Shown here: positions 1 to 7,630 of the stretch, piece after piece
Position numbering within the stretch: position 1 is the first letter of the stretch
How the letters are laid out: each line of letters starts with the position of its first letter
Assembly: GCA_031410595.1 (NCBI GenBank)
Contig: JANNZM010000152.1
Span: 1-64,000 of the forward strand
Length of the DNA stretch: 64,000 nt
Source: JANMCE01 sp031410595
Lineage (GTDB): Bacteria; Actinomycetota; Acidimicrobiia; Acidimicrobiales; Ilumatobacteraceae
Reading direction: 5' to 3'
The notes under the pieces: model-generated
What the model was told of the DNA's origin: nothing
Databases searched by the model: none
The model's input: only the letters and a program-made list of their open reading frames with translations
Translations under genes and position numbers: made by a program

Positions 1-153
1 TATGCGCGCGGCGGCACCCTTTTTATGAACTGGTCCCTGGTCTTCGAGCAGCTGCTCCCCGATCTGAAGGCAGCGGGCATCGACGACGCCATCATCAACC
101 GGATTTTCGTCGACAACGCCGCCGAATTCCTGACCCTTCAACCGTGTAGCTAG
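1..153 (+). CDS. C-terminal end of a phosphotriesterase-like amidohydrolase (partial)
   Basis: The frame is open from base 1 and ends at TAG 151-153, so only the last 50 residues are inside the window. The fragment contains a helix reading LLPDLKAAGIDDAIINRI followed by VDNAAEFL. This resembles the end of phosphotriesterase-family amidohydrolases, where a helix with 'LkaaGv.de.i..il' precedes a conserved 'dNPrrfL'. The metal site would lie upstream of the window. The stop is 13 nt before the next start, so it is probably the preceding gene of the same catabolic operon. The family call rests on a short tail and is tentative. Confidence 0.5.
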   Translation, partial: YARGGTLFMNWSLVFEQLLPDLKAAGIDDAIINRIFVDNAAEFLTLQPCS

Positions 154-166
154 GGGCATAACGACC

Positions 167-1285
167 ATGGATGCAAACGAACTCAAAAATCTCAATGTCG
201 CCATTATCGGCGCCGGGTACGCGGGCGCTACGACGGCTCGGGCCCTAAGCCTGCTCGGTGCCAACGTCACCGTCTACGAGCAAGCGCAGGCCATCAAGGA
301 GGTCGGTGCCGGCATCGGCCTGCGTCCGTCTACGGTGGACCAGTTCCGCAAGTTGGGCCTGTTTGATGCCATTGCCGCAGTGACCTCGCCAAGTGATTAC
401 TTCGAGATCCTGACAGCGACCGGGCATCGGATCGCCATGGAGGAATGGCCGGAGAAGGACGTTTTCCACTCGACTACCCGCTTCGTACACCGCGGCGATT
501 TCATCGACACGCTCCTTGCTGCGCTTCCTGCGGGAATGGTCAGGCTGGGGCGCCGGCTCACGAGTATCGAGGACCACGGCAACAGTGCGACGGCGACGTT
601 CGCCAACGGCGAGTCGGTCACTGCTGACCTCATCATCGGTGCAGACGGCATCCGTTCGCAGGTCCGTGCGCAGCTGTTCAGCGACAAGCAGCCAGTGTTC
701 GCCGGCGAGCACGCATACCGCGTGGTAATCCCGATGGTGGACACGTTCGGTCTGGTCGATGACGGCAACTTCCGCATGTTCATGGGCCACGGCACCAAGG
801 TGTACGTGCTGCCGCTGTTGCACCGCAGCGACGTTTCCTACGACGTCACGTGTTTGAACGCGGATTCGACGCCTGCTCCCGTTTCGGCGAAGGAGCAGCT
901 GCTCAAGGTGGTCGAAGGGTTCGACGAGCGAATCATCGCGATAACCGCCGGGCTCAACATGGCCGATGTGAACATTCGTGCGGTGTACGACATCGACCCC
1001 ATCGCCACCTGGCACTCCACTGCCGTGGTGCTCGTTGGCGACGCTGCCCACGCCATGTGCCACCACCAGGGCCAGGGTGCCAACTCGGGCATTCTCGACG
1101 CGGGTGCCATTGCCGACGCGTTGCAAGAGGCCGGTTCGGTCGCCGAAGCTCTTGCCCTGTTCCAGGCCAACCGCAAGCCGGTGACCGACGAACTGCAACG
1201 CCTGTCCCGCGAGGGGTGGAGCGACGACGAGGTCGCGACCGTGTTCCCCAATCAGCACCGGGGCGAGATCGGCGCTAGGAGCTGA
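167..1285 (+). CDS. FAD-dependent aromatic-ring monooxygenase (salicylate hydroxylase-like)
   Basis: Single-component class A flavoprotein monooxygenase of 372 aa, which uses NAD(P)H and O2 to hydroxylate an aromatic ring in the cytoplasm. The FAD-binding GxGxxG lies at residues 15-20 (GAGYAG), followed by the ExG region (VYEQ, then VGAGIGLRPS). The DG motif is IIGADGIRSQVR. The GD motif is VLVGDAAHAMCHHQGQGAN, where the usual HP of this family reads HAMCHH. Length is normal for the salicylate / 6-hydroxynicotinate monooxygenase group. It starts at ATG 13 nt after the upstream stop and is followed by the esterase region, in an operon with a second monooxygenase at 4927. The exact substrate cannot be read from the sequence. 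Confidence 0.85.
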   Translation: MDANELKNLNVAIIGAGYAGATTARALSLLGANVTVYEQAQAIKEVGAGIGLRPSTVDQFRKLGLFDAIAAVTSPSDYFEILTATGHRIAMEEWPEKDVFHSTTRFVHRGDFIDTLLAALPAGMVRLGRRLTSIEDHGNSATATFANGESVTADLIIGADGIRSQVRAQLFSDKQPVFAGEHAYRVVIPMVDTFGLVDDGNFRMFMGHGTKVYVLPLLHRSDVSYDVTCLNADSTPAPVSAKEQLLKVVEGFDERIIAITAGLNMADVNIRAVYDIDPIATWHSTAVVLVGDAAHAMCHHQGQGANSGILDAGAIADALQEAGSVAEALALFQANRKPVTDELQRLSREGWSDDEVATVFPNQHRGEIGARS

Positions 1286-1288
1286 CCG

Positions 1289-1438
1289 ATGCCACTGCAC
1301 CCGACAATCGCTGGTTTCATCGCCAGCCTCCCACCACATCCGCCCGGCCCGCTCAACCCTGCAGCGATGCAGCAGGCGACGAGTCCCACGTCCCCCCGCT
1401 CGCGGAACGCACGCCGGTACACGCGGTTGCCGACATGA
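1289..1438 (+). pseudogene. Out-of-frame 5' part of the alpha/beta hydrolase
   Basis: An ATG 3 nt after the monooxygenase stop opens a 49-codon frame beginning MPLHPTIAGFIASLPPHPPG. This resembles the usual N-terminus of HSL-family esterases ('PLhP....fl..l....pP'). It ends at TGA 1436-1438. The frame of the downstream hydrolase already reads plausibly before its first ATG (about 1381-1434, ...PPLAERTPVHAVAD), as such esterases do just before the 'PVRIYTP' strand. The simplest reading is one gene starting at 1289 that lost one base near 1360-1385. It could also be a sequencing error. Confidence 0.45.
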
Positions 1439-2220
1439 CCCTGGCAACGTCCGCCGGGACGGTGCCAGTTCGGATCTACACCCCGACCGAAGCCGCCGAG
1501 CACGGGGTACTGGTGTACTTCCACGGGGGTGCCTTCTTCCTCGGCAGCCTGAATACGCATGACCACGTTGCCCGTGAGTTGGCGAATGCCACGGCGTGCA
1601 AGGTGGTGTCGGTCGGGTACCGGCTGGCTCCTGAACACGCCTTCCCGGCAGGCCTGACCGGCTGCTATACCGCAGTCCGCTGGGTCGCCGACAACCAGGA
1701 CAAGTTCGGCTGGGACGGCCAAACCCTGGCGATTGCGGGTGATAGTTCGGGGGGCAACTTCGTGGCCGCGGTAGCCGGGATGGCGAAGGATCACGGCTTC
1801 GACCGCATCACCCATCAGGTGCTGTACTACCCCTCGCTTGACCTCGACTTCAACGAGGATCGCTACGAGTCGCTGCGCACGAACGCCGTCGGGTACGGGC
1901 TGGAGACCGCCGGACTTAAGCCGTTCAACTCCTTCTACCTCGACAGCGGTGCCGACCCCGCCGATCCGCTAGTCTCCCCGATCAAGCGCGCCGCCTTCAG
2001 CGGTCTTCCGGAGGCGCTGATCGTGACCGCCCAGTTCGACCCACTGAGTGACGAGGGCGAGCTCTACGGCCGCAACCTGGCAGCAGCGGGCGTCGCGGTC
2101 ACGATGCGCCGTTACGAGGGTGCTGGCCACGGGTTCGTGCAGCACTTCTCCTGGCTGCCCGAGTTTCACGGTGTGTTCGCGGAGACAGCGGCGTTCCTCA
2201 AAGGGGCCCATCATGGGTGA
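1435..2220 (+). CDS. Alpha/beta hydrolase, hormone-sensitive-lipase (HSL) type esterase
   Basis: Carboxylester hydrolase of the HSL (bHSL, family IV) type, 261 aa from this ATG. The oxyanion-hole motif is HGGAFFLGS near residues 29-37. The nucleophile elbow is GDSSGGN, the Asp lies in a VTAQFDPLSDEG segment, and the catalytic His in GAGHGFVQHF. PVRIYTP precedes the first core strand as usual. Family members are about 310 aa, so the N-terminal cap is short here; the missing part is found out of frame just upstream (1289-1438). Its end overlaps the next gene by 8 nt, which indicates an operon. Function may be release of an aromatic acid from an ester, by inference from the neighbouring monooxygenases. 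Confidence 0.85.
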   Translation: MTLATSAGTVPVRIYTPTEAAEHGVLVYFHGGAFFLGSLNTHDHVARELANATACKVVSVGYRLAPEHAFPAGLTGCYTAVRWVADNQDKFGWDGQTLAIAGDSSGGNFVAAVAGMAKDHGFDRITHQVLYYPSLDLDFNEDRYESLRTNAVGYGLETAGLKPFNSFYLDSGADPADPLVSPIKRAAFSGLPEALIVTAQFDPLSDEGELYGRNLAAAGVAVTMRRYEGAGHGFVQHFSWLPEFHGVFAETAAFLKGAHHG

Positions 2221-3157
2221 CGCGACGATCCATCCGCTGTTCTCCCAGTGGGGGAGATTCGGCCTGTACAGCTTCTTCATCGACGGACCAGAGCCGGCGC
2301 TCATCGATACGGGTATCGCTTCGTCACCAGCGGCGGGTATCGCTCCGGCGCTTGAGGCATTGGGGAGCCGCGTTGAGGACATTCGATGGATCCTGCTCAC
2401 CCACGGTCACATCGATCACATCGGCGGGGCCCATGCGCTGTGGGAGTTGACGGGCCGCCGGGCCAAGGTGGTCATCCATGAGGCCGACGCTCCGTTCCTG
2501 CGGTCGCGTCGAACGCATGTGGAGGAGTACCTGGCCGCCCGCGGTCGCTATCTCAACGATGCCGATGGCGAGGCGAAGTTGGTCGCCGCAGGAATGGCGG
2601 CGATCTCGGGCGAGATGGAGCCCGACCTCGTCGTCCGCCATGGCGACGAACTGTCGCTTGGTTCGAATGTGAAGGTGACGGTGCACTCGGTCCCCGGCCA
2701 CACCGCCGGCTCGGTCGCCTACGTGGTCGAGGGCCAGCGGGATGTGTTCGCCGGCGACGCAGTGCAGATCCATGGTGCCGCCAACGGGTTCCCGAGCTAT
2801 ATCGATCCCGATGCCTACCGATCCAGCCTGACGCACCTGCGCGACGACGTGAAGCCACGGCGACTCTTCCTCGGCCACCCGTATCGCAGCCAGGGCGCCG
2901 AGTCGCCCGGCGTGGTGCTCGACCGCCAGCAGGCGGCGGCGAAGATCCAGGAAAGCCTGGATGTCGAGGCCAAGGTGCGGGCGGCCACCGTCGATGCGGG
3001 GCGAGACGGAGCCGCTCAGCCGAGCACGCCGCATTCCCCATTCGGCTGCATCGCCCAGCACCTTGGCTACGACGGCGACCCGACACTGGAGCCGTCACCG
3101 TTCTTCACCACGCTGCACGGCTACGGCAGCTTCCCTGGTTGTGGGTGGCACGGATGA
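2213..3157 (+). CDS. MBL-fold metallo-hydrolase
   Basis: Metallo-beta-lactamase-fold hydrolase of 314 aa. Metal ligands are visible: THGHIDHIGG (HxHxDH) near residue 63, the His of PGHTAGSVAY, the Asp of FAGDAVQ and the His of FLGHPYRSQG. This is the glyoxalase II / lactonase-like set, so it hydrolyses an ester, thioester or lactone at a di-zinc or iron site. ATG 2213 was chosen because it overlaps the end of the esterase gene and starts directly at the first strand; the open frame upstream is a shadow. The ATGA at 3154-3157 couples it to the next gene. The substrate is unknown. Confidence 0.82.
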   Translation: MGDATIHPLFSQWGRFGLYSFFIDGPEPALIDTGIASSPAAGIAPALEALGSRVEDIRWILLTHGHIDHIGGAHALWELTGRRAKVVIHEADAPFLRSRRTHVEEYLAARGRYLNDADGEAKLVAAGMAAISGEMEPDLVVRHGDELSLGSNVKVTVHSVPGHTAGSVAYVVEGQRDVFAGDAVQIHGAANGFPSYIDPDAYRSSLTHLRDDVKPRRLFLGHPYRSQGAESPGVVLDRQQAAAKIQESLDVEAKVRAATVDAGRDGAAQPSTPHSPFGCIAQHLGYDGDPTLEPSPFFTTLHGYGSFPGCGWHG

Positions 3158-4869
3158 CCCGCAAGATCACCATCACCGCTGGGACCCAGACCATCGTGGC
3201 CCGCAAAGACCTGCGCATCCCGATGCGCGACGGGGTCGAGCTGGTTGCCGACGCATACCACGGCACCGGTGACGAGCCTCGCCCAGCACTCGTTGCGCTG
3301 AGCCCCTACGGCAAAGAACTCCAGGCGCTGGCGCTCACGATGCCGCCGCAGCGCAGACCATCGCCCATGTGGGACGGCTGCATTGAGGCCGGCGACATCG
3401 CCCGCGTGGTTCAGGAAGGCTACGTGCACGTCATCGGCGACGTGCGCGGTTCGGGAGGGTCCGAAGGCGACCACATCGGCAACTACAACGCCGGTGGCGT
3501 GCCGCTCGGCCAGGACGCCTACGACGTCATCGAATGGGTTGCCGCACAGCCCTGGTGCAACGGCGTGGTCGGCATGATCGGCATCTCTTATTTCGGGTCG
3601 ATGCAGATCTACGCGGCCGCCGAACGGCCGCCGCACCTCAAGGCTATCTTCGTCAGCGGTGGCCACTTCGACTTCTACGAAACGACGTATCACGGCGGCA
3701 TCATGTGGTTCATGCCACGCGCCGCTCGCGAAGGTCGCGGTGGCGACTCCGGCTGGGCGTTCACCGATCGCATCAAGTCACGCATGCTCGAGACCTACTC
3801 GGCCGAGGAGATCCGCGCTCGCGTTGCCGAGCGACTCGCCGATCCCGATGTGGCCGCGTGGCCGAACCTGGTGCACGTGCTGCACTACCCAAAGCACCAC
3901 GAAGCCTGGTTCGACATCATCACGAATCCCCTCGACGGCGAGTGGTACGAGGAGCAGAACCCGATCCGGCTCTCCGAGAACATCGACATCCCCGTCTATC
4001 TGCAGATCAACCAGGGTCGCGGCTGGACGGTGGACGGCACCATCGAGCTGTTCGACGTACTCAAGGGTCCGAAGCGGCTGGAGATCGGGCCGTACCCGCC
4101 CATGCAGTCGCGCCCGTGGGTCGAGGAGCACGACACCATGTTCCGCTGGTTCGACTACTGGCTGAAGGGCATCGACAACGGCGTCGCGGACGAGCCAGCC
4201 GTCAAGGTGCACGTCGAGGGAACGAAACAGTGGGCCACCGGTTCGCGGTGGCCGGTGAAGGACGTCGAGTACCGGTCGCTGCACCTTCGAACCCGCCGCC
4301 GACTCACTCCCGAGCCTGAACCGATGGGCCCGGATCAGGCGCACCCCGACGGCTTCTACCAGGCCCCGCTTACGGTCACCGATCGGGTCGAGATGCTCTC
4401 CTGGTCGACGGCGCCCTTCGACGCTACGACCGAAATGCACGGTGCCGGGGCAGCGCACATTTTCGCCAGCATCGATCAGGACGACACCAACTTCATCCTG
4501 CGACTGTGGGACGAAGCGCCCACCGGCAAGCGCCAACTCGTCACGACCGGATTCCTCAAGGCATCGCAGCGCGAACTCGACGAACGCACACGTGAAGGCA
4601 ATCCGTACCACCCGCACACCCGCAGCGTGCCAGTCGAACCCGGCGCGATCGTGGAGTACGTGATCCGGCTTTACCCGTTCGCCAACACCTTCCGCGTGGG
4701 CCACAAGCTCGTGCTCGAGCTGATGAATAACGAGCCGTTGGCCGATGAGCACAACTCGCTCCTGCCCCCCGACGCCTATCACCTGCCGGTCGGTCGGCCC
4801 GTCACGCACACCATCTATCGTGACGCGATCCACCTGTCGTGTCTCGTGCTGCCGTTCGCCACGGCCTAG
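3154..4869 (+). CDS. CocE/NonD-family (X-Pro dipeptidyl-peptidase-like) hydrolase
   Basis: Serine hydrolase of 571 aa in the cocaine-esterase / X-Pro dipeptidyl-peptidase group (Peptidase_S15 fold plus a C-terminal jelly-roll domain). Hallmarks are IPMRDGVELVADAY at the N-terminus, VRGSGGSEGD, and the nucleophile elbow GMIGISYFGSMQ (Ser of GISYFG). The C-terminal half with FDATTEMHGAGAAHIFAS and the VEYVIRLYPFANTFRVGHKL stretch fits the family's beta domain. ATG 3154 overlaps the preceding stop (ATGA). A TTG 15 nt further upstream is possible but less likely. Members cleave esters or amides of small molecules. A second, diverged copy type lies at 7631-9337. Confidence 0.88.
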   Translation: MTRKITITAGTQTIVARKDLRIPMRDGVELVADAYHGTGDEPRPALVALSPYGKELQALALTMPPQRRPSPMWDGCIEAGDIARVVQEGYVHVIGDVRGSGGSEGDHIGNYNAGGVPLGQDAYDVIEWVAAQPWCNGVVGMIGISYFGSMQIYAAAERPPHLKAIFVSGGHFDFYETTYHGGIMWFMPRAAREGRGGDSGWAFTDRIKSRMLETYSAEEIRARVAERLADPDVAAWPNLVHVLHYPKHHEAWFDIITNPLDGEWYEEQNPIRLSENIDIPVYLQINQGRGWTVDGTIELFDVLKGPKRLEIGPYPPMQSRPWVEEHDTMFRWFDYWLKGIDNGVADEPAVKVHVEGTKQWATGSRWPVKDVEYRSLHLRTRRRLTPEPEPMGPDQAHPDGFYQAPLTVTDRVEMLSWSTAPFDATTEMHGAGAAHIFASIDQDDTNFILRLWDEAPTGKRQLVTTGFLKASQRELDERTREGNPYHPHTRSVPVEPGAIVEYVIRLYPFANTFRVGHKLVLELMNNEPLADEHNSLLPPDAYHLPVGRPVTHTIYRDAIHLSCLVLPFATA

Positions 4870-4926
4870 CGCCGGGCGCCGCTTCGTTCTCTCGTTCTTG
4901 GTCATTCGGAAAGGCACTGGTTAGCG

Positions 4927-6849
4927 ATGCAGTTCTATGTGAACGGCTTCCGTGGAGGCGATCCCGACATCAAGCAGGCGGCACCCGGGCGGCGAGATCG
5001 CAGCGCGTTCGCGCCGTTGCCGGAACAGGTGGATGTCCTGATCGTAGGCGCGGGTCCGGCAGGCCTGTGCCTGGCGGCGCAACTTGCGCAATTCCCCGAG
5101 ATCGACACGATGATCGTGGACGCCAGTTCGCGAAACATCGAGAAGGGCAAAGCCGACGGCATCAATACCCGCACGATGGAGATGTTCCAGGCCTTCGGTT
5201 TCGCCGAGACGGTCAAGCGGGAGTCGTGCTGGGTGAACCAGACAAGCTTCTGGGGGCCGGACCCGCAGAAGTCGGAGAACATCACCCGCATCGGCCGAGT
5301 GCAGGATGTCTCCGACGACAGCTCCGAGATGCCGCACGTGCTGATCAACCAGGCGCGTGTCCATGAGTTGTTCCTTGATGTGATGGCGAACTCACCGTCT
5401 CGTCTGGCGCCGGATTACTCGTGGGCGGTCCGGGGCCTCACCGTCGACACCTCCACCGAGGACCACCCGGTGACCGTGACCCTGCAGCACACCGGCGTGA
5501 ACGCGGGTGACCAGGTCACCGTGCGGGCCAACTATGTCGTCGGCTGCGATGGGGCACGCTCGCAGGTGCGCGAGGCCATCGGCGGCACCCTGCACGGCGA
5601 CGCCGCGCACCAGGCATGGGGCGTGATGGACATCCTGGCCAACACCGATTTCCCCGATATCCGACAGAAGTGCCTCATTCAGTCGGCACGCGAAGGCAGC
5701 GTGCTCGTTCTTCCGCGTGAGGGCGGCTACATGTTCCGCCTCTATGTGGAGCTGGACAAGCTCAATCCCAATGAGCGCGTCGCGGATCGTGACTTCACCG
5801 TCGACCACATGATCGCCGCCGCGAACCGGATCATGCGGCCCTACACGCTCGATGTGAAAGAGGTGGTGTGGTGGTCGATCTACGAGATCGGGCACCGCAT
5901 GACCGACCGTTTCGACGACGTGCCCGCTAGCGAAACCGCGACTCGTAATCCGCGTGTCTTCACCGCTGGAGATGCCTGCCACACCCACAGCCCGAAGGCC
6001 GGGCAGGGCATGAACGTGTCGATGCAGGACTCGTTCAATCTCGGCTGGAAACTGGCCCACGTGCTCCAGGGCAGAGCCGACGCCAGCCTGCTGCACAGCT
6101 ACTCGGCCGAACGATGGATAGAGGCCAAACGGCTGGTCGACACCGATCACGAGTGGGCCCGGATCATGTCGGCCTCGCCCGGTCAGTCCGAGCTCGACGG
6201 ATTCAACGAGCCACGATTCATTCAGCTCTTTAAGCAGAACCTCGAGTTCACCGGCGGACTAGCGGTGGAATACGGCGAGTCAGTCGTGACTGGTCCATCA
6301 ACGCATCAGGCACTGGCCGCCGGCCAGCACATCGGCCGACGCTTCCACTCTGCACCGGTTATCCGAGTATCCGACGCGATGCGGATGCAGCTCGGCCACG
6401 TCGCTGGGGCGGACGGCCGCTGGCGGATCTACGCATTCGCCGGTAGAAGCGATAGCTCGGCGCCCGGCTCAGCCGTTCACCGGCTTGCCGACTGGCTGCA
6501 AAACGCTCCGACTTCCCCCGTGGTTCGGTACACCCGCGACGACGAGGACATTGACGCCCTGATCGACATGCGCGCAGTGTTTCAACAGACCTTCGATTCG
6601 CTCGCCTACGAAGAGATGCCACCGCTTCTCACACCGCTGAAAGGCAAGTTCGGGCTGATGGACCGCGAGAAGGTCTTCTGCATCGATCACAAGGGCCAGG
6701 GGAACATCTTCGACATGCGCGGGATCAACACCGAGCAGGGCTGCATGGTGGTGGTGCGTCCCGACCAGTATGTCGCCCACGTCCTGCCCCTCGACGCGTT
6801 CAAGGAGCTCTCCGATTTCCTCGCCGGGATCTATCAGCCAGCCGGGTAG
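4927..6849 (+). CDS. mobA: FAD-dependent monooxygenase, 3-hydroxybenzoate 4-monooxygenase (MobA)-like
   Basis: Flavoprotein aromatic hydroxylase of 640 aa in the phenol-2-monooxygenase family. It matches remembered MobA of Comamonas along its whole length, including the MQFYVNGFR start, DVLIVGAGPAGL (FAD site, about 37-48), INTRTMEMFQAFGFAE, QARVHELFL, YVVGCDGARSQVR (DG motif), WWSIYEIG, and FTAGDACHTHSPKAGQGMN (GD motif). The C-terminal thioredoxin-like domain ends VVRPDQYVAHVLPLD as in MobA. MobA makes protocatechuate from 3-hydroxybenzoate. Last gene of the operon, 57 nt after the CocE gene. The MobA assignment is strong at family level, and the substrate is inferred. Confidence 0.85.
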   Translation: MQFYVNGFRGGDPDIKQAAPGRRDRSAFAPLPEQVDVLIVGAGPAGLCLAAQLAQFPEIDTMIVDASSRNIEKGKADGINTRTMEMFQAFGFAETVKRESCWVNQTSFWGPDPQKSENITRIGRVQDVSDDSSEMPHVLINQARVHELFLDVMANSPSRLAPDYSWAVRGLTVDTSTEDHPVTVTLQHTGVNAGDQVTVRANYVVGCDGARSQVREAIGGTLHGDAAHQAWGVMDILANTDFPDIRQKCLIQSAREGSVLVLPREGGYMFRLYVELDKLNPNERVADRDFTVDHMIAAANRIMRPYTLDVKEVVWWSIYEIGHRMTDRFDDVPASETATRNPRVFTAGDACHTHSPKAGQGMNVSMQDSFNLGWKLAHVLQGRADASLLHSYSAERWIEAKRLVDTDHEWARIMSASPGQSELDGFNEPRFIQLFKQNLEFTGGLAVEYGESVVTGPSTHQALAAGQHIGRRFHSAPVIRVSDAMRMQLGHVAGADGRWRIYAFAGRSDSSAPGSAVHRLADWLQNAPTSPVVRYTRDDEDIDALIDMRAVFQQTFDSLAYEEMPPLLTPLKGKFGLMDREKVFCIDHKGQGNIFDMRGINTEQGCMVVVRPDQYVAHVLPLDAFKELSDFLAGIYQPAG

Positions 6850-6966
6850 CCGCACACGATGACCAGCGCAGCTAGGTGCGGTCGAACGATCGATAAGCTC
6901 AGGTCAGGTTAGAATTGGAGCGCGGAGCACCGCGAGCCGACCAATCTTGAGATCACATTCGATCTT

Positions 6967-7453
6967 ATGAACCTCGGATTCGAGTCGGTTGCTCAGCGCT
7001 ATCGAGACGGTCATCCGCGGGCGACGGAAGTCGAGGTGGAGCACTTCGTTCACGAATGGTTACTTCGCCGTCCCGGCGACGCAGAAGGCCGACTCACTCG
7101 CTACCCGATGCCTCGGGAGTCAGCTCGTTCGCGCGCTGACCAAGATAGACAGCGAGCTTCGTGGCCGTGGTCAAGCCTTTGCCCTCGTCGGAGGACTGGC
7201 CGTCACACTTCGAACTGAACCCCGCTTTACGCAGGATGCAGACCTCGCAGTATCGGTCACGACCGACACGGAGGCCGAAGCGCTGGTCAGTGCAATCCGA
7301 GCCGATCTCATGCAACTTGCGGCCGTTGCGACGAACAGCGACTGGATAATCGCATCGGAATCGGTCGAGCTGATCTCTCAGCGCGGACATTCGCAAGGTC
7401 GTGACGTTCTTGTCGGCCTCCGCAAGCTCGGTCGAGACGGCACCCATTCCTGA
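6967..7453 (+). pseudogene. Broken AbiEii-like nucleotidyltransferase gene
   Basis: Two overlapping frames seem to be parts of one decayed gene. The first starts at 6967 and encodes EVEHFVHEWLLRRPGDAEGR before drifting into nonsense near 7110. The second frame, from about 7115 to 7350, encodes LVRALTKIDSELRGRGQ and then ALVGGLAVTLRTEPRFTQ-DADLAV. That carries the nucleotidyltransferase signature (GG, about ten residues, then DxD) seen in AbiEii-type toxins and related MNT proteins. After about 7310 no recognisable C-terminus follows before the stop at 7451-7453. An insertion of one base near 7100-7120 would explain the first break. Likely remnant, not an active gene. The stretch 6850-6966 before it shows no gene. 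Confidence 0.5.
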
Positions 7454-7494
7454 GCGTCGTCGGCCAATGTCGCCATTGACTGGCCAGGCGGTGC

Positions 7495-7536
7495 TTACGC
7501 GCGGCCAGCGACGGGTTGGGTGAGGTAGGGCGCTTC
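7495..7536 (-). pseudogene. Remnant of an aldo/keto reductase C-terminus
   Basis: Read on the reverse strand, these 14 codons give EAPYLTQPVAGRA and a TAA stop. This is close to the end of the intact aldo/keto reductase at 9917 (AAAYVTQPVAGHA, stop) and to the usual 'lea.Y.pqpvaGh' end of that family. About 25 of 35 or more bases are shared between 7497-7530 and 9922-9955. No more of the reductase can be followed upstream of it. It seems to be a scrap left by deletion of a related gene or by a local duplication. Confidence 0.4.
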
Positions 7537-7630
7537 CATATGCCTCTGACTCCGGTCGTTTCAACGACGACGAATATGACTTGGCACCAACGCAGCTCGG
7601 GTTCGGCGGCGACCTATGTGGCTCGGTCAA

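Noticed and set aside
1289..1438. Independent 49-aa gene before the esterase
   Set aside because: Its first half resembles an esterase N-terminus and its second half is nonsense, so a frameshifted gene start is a better reading than a separate small gene.
245..1447. 400-codon open frame on the reverse strand
   Set aside because: It lies antisense to the FAD monooxygenase, has biased composition (Val/Arg/His-rich) and no family motif. Typical shadow in GC-rich DNA.
3778..4917. 379-codon open frame on the reverse strand
   Set aside because: Antisense to the CocE-type hydrolase; its sequence is low in structure and has no family match.
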